This document shows positions 33,444-39,473 of a stretch of 39,473 bases of DNA, one piece after another; the first letter of the stretch is position 1; each line of letters opens with the position of its first letter. The notes under the pieces are model-generated. The model was not told the origin of the DNA. It made no database searches and saw only the letters and a list, made by a program, of their open reading frames with translations. A program made the translations under genes and the position numbers. This DNA is from Mycobacterium sp. (lineage in GTDB: Bacteria > Actinomycetota > Actinomycetes > Mycobacteriales > Mycobacteriaceae), in contig NZ_JAFBAR010000069.1 in NCBI RefSeq assembly GCF_019247635.1, forward strand, positions 1 through 39,473, given 5' to 3'.

Positions 33444-34823
33444 GTGAGGGCATTGGTCGAGACAAAGGACAACATCCTGCTCGTGCATTGGCACGATTTG
33501 GGGCGCTACCTGGGCGTATACGGCCATCCGGATGTATCCAGCCCTCGACTGGACCGCCTTGCCGCGGAAGGAATCCTGTTCACCCGGGCGCACGCCACCG
33601 CGCCGCTGTGCTCGCCGTCGCGGGGCTCGCTGTTCACCGGCCGCTACCCGCAAACCAACGGACTGGTCGGCCTAGCCCACCACGGCTGGGAATACCGCTC
33701 GGGGATCCGCACCCTTCCGCAGTTTCTATCCGAATCAGGCTGGTACTCAGCGCTTTTCGGTATGCAACATGAAACGTCGTACCCGAAGAGGCTGGGCTTC
33801 GACGAGTTCGACGTGTCGAACTCCTATTGCGAGTACGTGGTGGACAAGGCCGAGCAATGGCTGCGGGACAGCGTCACCGACCTGGCCGGCCAGCCGTTTT
33901 TGTTGACAGCGGGGTTCTTCGAGACGCACCGGCCCTACCCGCACGAGCGCTACCAGCCCGCCGACAGTGCGTTCGTCGAACCGCCCGACTACCTGCCCGA
34001 TATCCCCGAGGTGCGCGGCGATATCGCCGACTTCTACGGATCCATCGCCACCGCCGACGCGGCCGTTGGCAAGCTGCTGGACACCCTGACCGAGACGGGC
34101 CTGGACGCCAACACGTGGGTGGTGTTCTTCACCGATCACGGCCCGGCATTCCCCAGGGCGAAGTCCACGCTGTACGACGCCGGCACCGGCATCGGACTGA
34201 TCATCCGGCCGCCCGCCAACTCCGGGTTGCCGCCGCGGGTTTACGACGACCTGTTCAGTGGTGTGGACCTGGTCCCGACACTGCTGGAAATCCTGGGCGT
34301 CACCGTGCCGGCCGACATCGACGGCGTGTCGCACGCCTCCGCCGTGCTCGCGCCCGGCGCGCCAACCGAACCGGTGCGCGACCACGTCTACACCACGAAG
34401 ACCTATCACGACTCGTTCGATCCGATACGGGCAATCCGCACAAAGGAATACAGCTACATCGAGAACTACGTGCCCCGGCCACTGCTTGAATTGCCGTGGG
34501 ATATCGAGCAAAGCCCGTCCGGGGTGGCCGTCGCACCGCTGGTCACCGCGCCGCGGCCCGAGCGTGAGCTCTACGACCTGAGCGTCGATCCCACCGAAAC
34601 CAACAATCTGTTGGTCGGTGAGAACGCCGAAAAGATGGATGGCATCGCGGCCGATCTTGCTGTGCGACTGCATGATTGGCGGCAACGCACGAACGACGTC
34701 ATACCCTCGGACTTCGCCGGTTCCGCGATCGCGCGGCGGTACTCCGAAACCTACTTGCAGATCCACAATTTGACGCCGATGAGTCGTTCGGCGATTGCCG
34801 TCGACCGCGGCATCGAGGAGTAG
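33444..34823 (+). CDS. Type I sulfatase (Rv0296c-like)
   Basis: The 459-residue protein has the alkaline-phosphatase-like fold of type I sulfatases. The signature CSPSRGSLFTG has C56, the cysteine that formylglycine-generating enzyme converts to the catalytic aldehyde. An early metal-binding segment WHDLGRYLGVYG holds D18. The later TDHGPAFPRAKSTLYD supplies further metal and sulfate ligands. C-terminal RELYDLSVDPTETNNLLV is typical. M. tuberculosis Rv0296c is the likely counterpart. There the sulfotransferase stf0 (Rv0295c) sits between this gene and tam; here only 17 bases separate them. The GTG at 33444 is chosen, with a TTG at 33453 possible. No signal peptide is visible, so the enzyme is probably cytoplasmic. 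The substrate is unknown. Confidence 0.88.
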   Translation: MRALVETKDNILLVHWHDLGRYLGVYGHPDVSSPRLDRLAAEGILFTRAHATAPLCSPSRGSLFTGRYPQTNGLVGLAHHGWEYRSGIRTLPQFLSESGWYSALFGMQHETSYPKRLGFDEFDVSNSYCEYVVDKAEQWLRDSVTDLAGQPFLLTAGFFETHRPYPHERYQPADSAFVEPPDYLPDIPEVRGDIADFYGSIATADAAVGKLLDTLTETGLDANTWVVFFTDHGPAFPRAKSTLYDAGTGIGLIIRPPANSGLPPRVYDDLFSGVDLVPTLLEILGVTVPADIDGVSHASAVLAPGAPTEPVRDHVYTTKTYHDSFDPIRAIRTKEYSYIENYVPRPLLELPWDIEQSPSGVAVAPLVTAPRPERELYDLSVDPTETNNLLVGENAEKMDGIAADLAVRLHDWRQRTNDVIPSDFAGSAIARRYSETYLQIHNLTPMSRSAIAVDRGIEE

Positions 34824-34840
34824 GTCACCCGCCGTGTCGG

Positions 34841-35626
34841 CTACCCAGCCGAGCGCTTCGACCCGCCCACCTCGGCGACGATGAACACCCGCCGGAAGGG
34901 GAAGATCGTCGTCCCGTCGGGCCGGGTGGGATAGGCGTCGTCCAGCAACGGAATCAACTCCTCGCGGAACTGCTCCCAACCCTCGTCGGTGAGCCGCTCA
35001 CGCACGGGGACCAGCGCGGTGCCGGTGATCCACTCCAACACCGGGTGCTCGCCGGTGAGCTGGTGCAGGTATGTGGTCTCCCACACGTCGACCTTGCATC
35101 CGGCGTTCATCAACAGATCGGCGTACTGCGTGGGCGGATGGACGACCGCGCCAACCCGAAATGGGATGTCCCGCATGAGTTTTGCGTAGGGTTCGCGACG
35201 CGCCAGGGCCCGCACCGCCCCGTGGGACGGGGTGTCGAAGTTACTCGGGAGCTGAACGCCGATCCACGATCCGCTCGGCAGCTCGCCGGCCCATCGTTCC
35301 AGCAGCTCGGAATGCTCAGGCACCCAATGCATTGCCGCGTTGCTGACCACCACGTCGGTGTCGGGCTGGGGCTTCCAGGTGCGCAGGTCGCCGACGGTGG
35401 CGTCAATACCGCGCTCCCGGGCGGCGGCCACCATCTCCGGCGAGCTGTCCAGTGCCTCGATCACCGCGCCGGGCCAGCGTTTGGCCAGGAACTTCGTCAG
35501 GTGGCCGGGGCCGCAACCGAGGTCGACCACCCGGCGTGCCCGCTCGGCGCCCACCCGCGACAGCAGGTCGTAGAACGGGCGACTGCGGTGATCGGCGAAG
35601 GCCAGGTACACGTCGGGATCCCACAT
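34841..35626 (-). CDS. tam: Trans-aconitate 2-methyltransferase
   Basis: The 261-residue class I methyltransferase begins [22 protein letters not shown], the diagnostic start of Tam. The SAM-binding motif [12 protein letters not shown] is at about residues 33-44, then [33 protein letters not shown] and [12 protein letters not shown]. Tam methylates trans-aconitate formed spontaneously from cis-aconitate, relieving inhibition of aconitase. It matches M. tuberculosis Rv0294 in length and position. The ATG at 35626 gives the family N-terminus. It is convergent with the sulfatase and divergent from the hydrolase gene (115 bases). All motifs are intact. Confidence 0.92.
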   Translation of the reverse strand: MWDPDVYLAFADHRSRPFYDLLSRVGAERARRVVDLGCGPGHLTKFLAKRWPGAVIEALDSSPEMVAAARERGIDATVGDLRTWKPQPDTDVVVSNAAMHWVPEHSELLERWAGELPSGSWIGVQLPSNFDTPSHGAVRALARREPYAKLMRDIPFRVGAVVHPPTQYADLLMNAGCKVDVWETTYLHQLTGEHPVLEWITGTALVPVRERLTDEGWEQFREELIPLLDDAYPTRPDGTTIFPFRRVFIVAEVGGSKRSAG

Positions 35627-35741
35627 ATCGGTCCTTAACTCGTGATCTACAACCGCCGATACAGGACTCTAAACCAGGAGAAACTGACGACACCGTCGAA
35701 TAGGTCATCCGCGGGCGGAAACGCCGGTTACCATCGGCGAG

Positions 35742-36995
35742 ATGCCTGAGCTGCCGGGGATGTCGGATTTTCCGGAGCCGCCCTCGACGACGGAGACGTC
35801 AGCGGCCGATCCCGTCGACCCGCCGATCCCGGTTCCCGACGTACCCGGGGCCGACGTACCCGCCGGCGCCCGGGGCCTGCCTCGTCGCTCCGAACTGTCG
35901 CTCGGGCAGCGGTTGATTGTCGATGCGTCGGCGGTCAGCGATGTCACGCTGCGCACCACGGTCTCCTCGGTGCTGGCCACCACCGTGGCGCCGCCGGTGC
36001 TGGTCGGCGCGCTGCGCCGCTCGAAGTCCGGCGGCGAGCGAAGCACTCTGCGCTTCTACGCCGACCTCGCGGCCGAACACGATCACACGAAGTCGTTCCC
36101 CGCGCCAAGCGAACTACCGAAGGTCTCGTCGCGACAGGCCAGCCCGCTCGCGGAACGGGTCGCGCACGGCACCGTCGACAACATCGCGTTCCCCAGCAGC
36201 TTCACCGCGATCAACCCCACCATGCGCAAGCAGTGGAGCACGTTGCAGTCCAACAACACCGTGCGCGCTCAGCACTGGCGCCACGATGACGGACCGCGGC
36301 CGACCCTGTGCGTCATCCACGGTTTCATGGGGTCGTCCTACCTGCTCAACGGCCTGTTCTTCGCGTTGCCGTGGTATTACCGCTCGGGCTATGACGTGTT
36401 GCTCTATACCTTGCCGTTCCACGGGCGCCGCGCCGAAAGGTTCTCGCCGTTCAGCGGTTTCGGCTATTTCTCCAGCGGTTTGAGTGGCTTTGCCGAGGCG
36501 ATGGCCCAGGCCGTGCATGACTTCCGTTCCGTGGTCGACTATCTGCGCCACACCGGTGTGCAACGCGTGGCGCTCACCGGCTTGTCGCTGGGTGGTTACA
36601 CCACCGCGCTGCTGGCCTCCGTCGAGGACCGACTCGAGGCCGTAATCCCCAACTGCCCCGTCGTAAGTCCGGAAAAGCTGTTCGACGAATGGTTTCCGGC
36701 CAACACGCTCTTCCGGTGTGGACTACTGCTCGGCCGCATCAGCCGCGACGAGGTGGCCGCCGGACTCGCTTACCACTGCCCGCTGAACTACCGGCCGGCG
36801 GTACCCAAGGACCGTCGCATGATCATCACCGGCCTCGGCGATCGATTGGCGCCACCGGATCAGTCCGTAATGCTCTGGAAGCATTGGGAGCACTGCACGA
36901 TGCACTGGTTCCCCGGCAGCCACGTGTTGCATGTCAGCCAGGCCGACTATCTGCGGCGGATGAACCGGTTCCTGCACGACGTCATGTTCGACTAA
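35742..36995 (+). CDS. Alpha/beta hydrolase (Rv0293c-like)
   Basis: The 417-residue protein has a Pro-rich, probably disordered first 45 residues, then an alpha/beta-hydrolase domain from about residue 190. It shows LCVIHGFMGSSYLL (oxyanion region), the nucleophile elbow ALTGLSLGGYTTA with the Ser in GLSLGG at about 280, the acid in ITGLGDRLAPP, and the His in PGSHVLHVSQAD. The central segment PWYYRSGYDVLLYTLPFHGRRAERFSPFSGFGYF is a cap-like insertion. M. tuberculosis Rv0293c is similar in length and position. Substrate is unknown, with an ester or lipid the natural guess. It converges with eccE3, overlapping by CTAA. Confidence 0.85.
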   Translation: MPELPGMSDFPEPPSTTETSAADPVDPPIPVPDVPGADVPAGARGLPRRSELSLGQRLIVDASAVSDVTLRTTVSSVLATTVAPPVLVGALRRSKSGGERSTLRFYADLAAEHDHTKSFPAPSELPKVSSRQASPLAERVAHGTVDNIAFPSSFTAINPTMRKQWSTLQSNNTVRAQHWRHDDGPRPTLCVIHGFMGSSYLLNGLFFALPWYYRSGYDVLLYTLPFHGRRAERFSPFSGFGYFSSGLSGFAEAMAQAVHDFRSVVDYLRHTGVQRVALTGLSLGGYTTALLASVEDRLEAVIPNCPVVSPEKLFDEWFPANTLFRCGLLLGRISRDEVAAGLAYHCPLNYRPAVPKDRRMIITGLGDRLAPPDQSVMLWKHWEHCTMHWFPGSHVLHVSQADYLRRMNRFLHDVMFD

Positions 36996-37963
36996 TGGGC
37001 CAACGGTGCCCGATGGGCCCCGGCACCGGGCGTGGGCCAGCCCAACCCGGTCAACAAGCCGTCCGGCGCCCGCGTGTGCCCGTCCAGTCGTTGCGCGGAT
37101 AGCGGGTCAAGCACCATCAGCGCGGACCAGTGGCGTCCGTGCTGCGGGGTCAGACCGGCCAACGGCGCGGCGCTCTGTGGCGCCGTGTCGGTCCGGAACG
37201 CGCATGCGATCGCGACCGTGTAACCGGCCTCCGGTCCGCCCCCGATCTCGAGCGCCGACCATGTCTCGCGCGCGGGCCGCGACCCGATTGCAGCCAGCAC
37301 ACCGGACACCGCGCCATCCACGGTAACTCGGTACGCCGCAAGGTAATCCGACCCGTCCTGCACCCCGCACCACGTCTCGCGGACATCCGATACGACCAGC
37401 TGCGGCACGTCGTCCGGGTCGAGCGTGGTGGCTTCCCAGCCGATCTCGCGCAGGTGGTCGGCCAGTCGGCGCGCCGCGACCTGGGCGGTCTCCCGCAACG
37501 GGATTCGCGACGAGCGGGCCTGCAAGGCGGAGAGATTGTCGACCGCCGAGACGGTCAGCCCCACCCAGGTCACCCTCTCACCGGATGCGTTGTCGCGGTT
37601 GGTGATTCGGACCGCGTCAGCACGGATGCCGTAGCGGTCCAGGTATTGCGCCAGCAGCGGGAGAGGCAACACATCTGCGCCGCCGGACGGCGGGCCGATT
37701 CGCAGCAGCGCGGTAATCCTGGTGCCGGACTCGGATTCGGGGAGAGTCGGACGGCGACGCAGCAGCAGCGCGAGGCGACGGCGCAGGATGGTGGTGAAGT
37801 GCAGCCCACGCCACCAGCCGAACAACGCGACCACGACCACGACGGCGATGCCGATCAGCCAGTAATCACGCGTCGAGCGCCACGGGTAGGCCAGCACCGC
37901 GGGGATCACCGCCAGCAGCACAAGGGTGATCCGTGCGGGTCCCGGCCGGGGGATCGGGCTCAC
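36992..37963 (-). CDS. eccE3: ESX-3 type VII secretion component EccE3
   Basis: The 323-residue protein has two N-terminal membrane helices (ITLVLLAVIPAVLAYPW, about 12-28, and YWLIGIAVVVVVALFGWW, about 34-51) and a soluble periplasmic-side domain. EccE lies at the edge of the type VII core complex. ESX-3 exports EsxG/EsxH and is needed for iron and zinc acquisition. Placement directly after mycP3, with the GTG overlapping the mycP3 stop, and conservation of the flanks identify it as eccE3 (Rv0292-like). The C-terminal 15 residues (GWPTPGAGAHRAPLAH) are low complexity. It is the last gene of the ESX-3 operon. Confidence 0.92.
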   Translation of the reverse strand: MSPIPRPGPARITLVLLAVIPAVLAYPWRSTRDYWLIGIAVVVVVALFGWWRGLHFTTILRRRLALLLRRRPTLPESESGTRITALLRIGPPSGGADVLPLPLLAQYLDRYGIRADAVRITNRDNASGERVTWVGLTVSAVDNLSALQARSSRIPLRETAQVAARRLADHLREIGWEATTLDPDDVPQLVVSDVRETWCGVQDGSDYLAAYRVTVDGAVSGVLAAIGSRPARETWSALEIGGGPEAGYTVAIACAFRTDTAPQSAAPLAGLTPQHGRHWSALMVLDPLSAQRLDGHTRAPDGLLTGLGWPTPGAGAHRAPLAH

Positions 37964-39366
37964 GAGGCGTGTTCCTTTCGTCGGCGGGCGGCGATCGCGG
38001 TCGCCGTCCCCGCGGCCGCGACGAGCACGGCCAGCGCGGCGGTCCCGGCGAGGGCGACGGTCCGCGGGGCGGTGTCCTTCGGTGCCGGCGCCGCCGGGAC
38101 AGAGACCGGCTTAGCCTGTGCGGCAGTAGGTTCGGCGCTCGCGGGTAGTTCCCAGGTGAGCGCTGCCACGGGGTCCAGGCTGCCGGCGCCGACCAGGTTG
38201 GAGGGCGCCCTGGCAGCGTTGTGCGCCGTGGCGGTGATGCGCCGCATCACCTGGGCCGCGGTCAGTCCGGGGTACTTGGCGCGTACCAGCGCCGCGAGGC
38301 CAGACACATAACCCGCTGCGTAGCTGGTACCGCTGAGGGCGATCAGGTTTTCGTGCTCGTCGGGCAATCCGTTGGCCAGACCGCCGCCGTCGCGATTGCT
38401 GACCGACACGATGCTTTCGCCGGGCGCGGCGATACCCACCCAGGGTCCGGCCATGGTGAATTTCGAGGGCTGCCCCTCCGGCGTCAGCGACGCCACCGAG
38501 AGCACATACGGCTGCCACCACGACGGGATGGAGACCGACTTGACGCTCGCCCAATTGCGCGGGTCGTCCGGACGGCTCAGGTCGGTCAGCGGATTGGACT
38601 CGCAGGACGTTCCACCGGCGACCGACCCGGTCGGTCCGCTGTTGCCCGCGGCGGCCACGATCACGGCGTCCTTGTCCACCGCGGCGTACCGGATCGCGGC
38701 CCCGAGCGCGCCCTGATCAATCGTGCGATCGGAGGGCAGGCAGGTGACCGCCGAGATGTTGATAACCCGGGCGCCGAGATCCGCGGCGTGCACAATCGCC
38801 CGCCCCAGCGCCGTGACGTCCAGGGACGCCCGCGCCAGCGTCGGATCACCGCCCGTGGCCCGCGGCGAAAACTTCGCCGACGTCACCCTGATGGACACCA
38901 GCCGCGCGCCGGGCGCGACACCCGAGAAGCCGTCAGCGCCGGGCTGGCCCGCGATGATCCCGGCGACCAGTGTCCCGTGCCCGTCGCAGTCCGTCAGGCC
39001 GTCGGTCGTTTCCACGAAGTCCCCACCGGCCTCAACGCTCGGCAGCCGGGGCCCCGGCCGCACCCCGGTGTCGATGACCGCCACCAACTGTCCTTCGCCA
39101 CGGGAAAACTGCCATGCCGCAGGGAGATTCAGCATCGTCTGATTAGACGTCGGCGCGCCCGGATCGGTGCCGGGGATGACCCCGGAGGCCGAACATGGGC
39201 CGCGTTGCTCCATCGGCTGCACCGGTCCCGGCGCGCCACTCGGCGGCTGCACGGCGGCGTCGACCACCGGCGGGCTGATTGCCAATGCCGGCGGAGCCGC
39301 CCACAACGCCCCTGACTGCAACGCAACCAAAGCCGCGGTAAGGCAGGCCGATCCGGCACGCATCAT
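37960..39366 (-). CDS. mycP3: ESX-3 mycosin protease MycP3
   Basis: The 468-residue subtilisin-like protease is anchored to the membrane. It has an N-terminal signal peptide (ending near PPALA, about residue 28) and catalytic D99 in VAVIDTGV, H130 in DGHGT, and Ser in GTSYAAG (about 342). The oxyanion Asn is in AAAGNSGP. A C-terminal helix (VALAGTAALAVLVAAAGTATAIA) is followed by RRRKEH. Mycosins are essential for secretion by their ESX system and keep the core complex stable; MycP3 belongs to ESX-3. The ATG overlaps the eccD3 stop (ATGA) and the stop overlaps eccE3 (GTGA), so the three are tightly coupled. All catalytic residues are present. Confidence 0.95.
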   Translation of the reverse strand: MMRAGSACLTAALVALQSGALWAAPPALAISPPVVDAAVQPPSGAPGPVQPMEQRGPCSASGVIPGTDPGAPTSNQTMLNLPAAWQFSRGEGQLVAVIDTGVRPGPRLPSVEAGGDFVETTDGLTDCDGHGTLVAGIIAGQPGADGFSGVAPGARLVSIRVTSAKFSPRATGGDPTLARASLDVTALGRAIVHAADLGARVINISAVTCLPSDRTIDQGALGAAIRYAAVDKDAVIVAAAGNSGPTGSVAGGTSCESNPLTDLSRPDDPRNWASVKSVSIPSWWQPYVLSVASLTPEGQPSKFTMAGPWVGIAAPGESIVSVSNRDGGGLANGLPDEHENLIALSGTSYAAGYVSGLAALVRAKYPGLTAAQVMRRITATAHNAARAPSNLVGAGSLDPVAALTWELPASAEPTAAQAKPVSVPAAPAPKDTAPRTVALAGTAALAVLVAAAGTATAIAARRRKEHAS

Positions 39367-39473
39367 CGATTGAGCACCCAGCTGAACAGACCGACCAGGT
39401 AGGCCATGACGGGTATCAACGACGCATCCAGGCCGGCAGCGACAAAACCCAGCAACCTGCGCAGCGGCAACGA
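39363..39473 (-). CDS. eccD3: ESX-3 membrane channel component EccD3, C-terminal end (runs off the window)
   Basis: The 36 final codons read SLPLRRLLGFVAAGLDASLI then PVMAYLVGLFSWVLNR and stop at TGA (39365-39363), which overlaps the mycP3 ATG. The hydrophobic ending LIPVMAYLVGLFSWV suits the last of the EccD membrane helices. EccD is the multi-helix pore subunit of type VII systems. The assignment rests mainly on operon order eccD3-mycP3-eccE3; the remaining gene lies to the right of the window. Confidence 0.85.
   Translation of the reverse strand, partial: SLPLRRLLGFVAAGLDASLIPVMAYLVGLFSWVLNR

Overview
This is high-GC actinobacterial DNA, almost certainly from a slow-growing, PE_PGRS-bearing Mycobacterium outside the tuberculosis complex. 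The evidence is two adjacent PE_PGRS genes, an ESX-3 tail (eccD3, mycP3, eccE3), several mycobacteria-restricted families (DUF7159, DUF3060, DUF5336, DUF5995), and a right half whose gene content and order recall M. tuberculosis Rv0290 to Rv0315 read in reverse. Rv correspondences are from memory of protein sequences, not from a search. No rRNA, tRNA, CRISPR array, insertion sequence or phage gene was seen. No gene-free stretch exceeds 300 bases.

Left part (1-7.2 kb): the N-terminal part of a LuxR/MalT-type signalling ATPase; a DUF1778-GNAT toxin-antitoxin pair with a promoter that looks leaderless and a palindromic operator; a DUF7159 protein with a degenerate actin-like fold, one membrane helix and a Pro-rich repeat tail; two tandem PE_PGRS genes; and a decayed 3' scrap of a muconolactone-isomerase-like gene.

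Middle (7.2-22.6 kb): a DUF5336 membrane protein; a polyol operon (mannitol dehydrogenase, a frameshifted xylulokinase, a YbdK/GCS2 ligase); a divergent pair of Ser/Thr kinases, one with a duplicated Cys-containing extracytoplasmic region and the other fused to a STAND-like ATPase and a helical repeat region with no HTH; a divergent DUF5995 / hydroxysqualene dehydroxylase-like pair; a two-domain muconolactone-isomerase-like protein; and a GT-C glycosyltransferase.

Right part (22.6-39.5 kb): tandem exported GH16 glucanases; a Gly-rich PadR-like protein with an operator over its promoter; a medium-chain oxidoreductase; DUF3060 protein; the Rv0313/Rv0312-like pair (the latter Hsp70-like with a Pro/Thr-rich tail); SnoaL-like protein; YkuD-type L,D-transpeptidase-like protein; a frameshifted PAP2 phosphatase; an Rv0307c-like protein; a GerW/YtfJ-like protein; a truncated acetyltransferase remnant; BluB; sulfatase; trans-aconitate methyltransferase; an alpha/beta hydrolase; then eccE3, mycP3 and the end of eccD3.

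Themes: many genes act at or outside the membrane (PE_PGRS, kinase sensor region, GH16 enzymes, YkuD protein, ESX-3). Gene decay is visible at four places (muconolactone isomerase relic, xylB, PAP2, acetyltransferase stub). Four convergent gene pairs overlap by exactly the tetranucleotide CTAA. The sequences most worth follow-up are the kinase pair, the toxin-antitoxin operator, the PadR-like operator and the pair of actin-like ATPase/Pro-rich-tail proteins.
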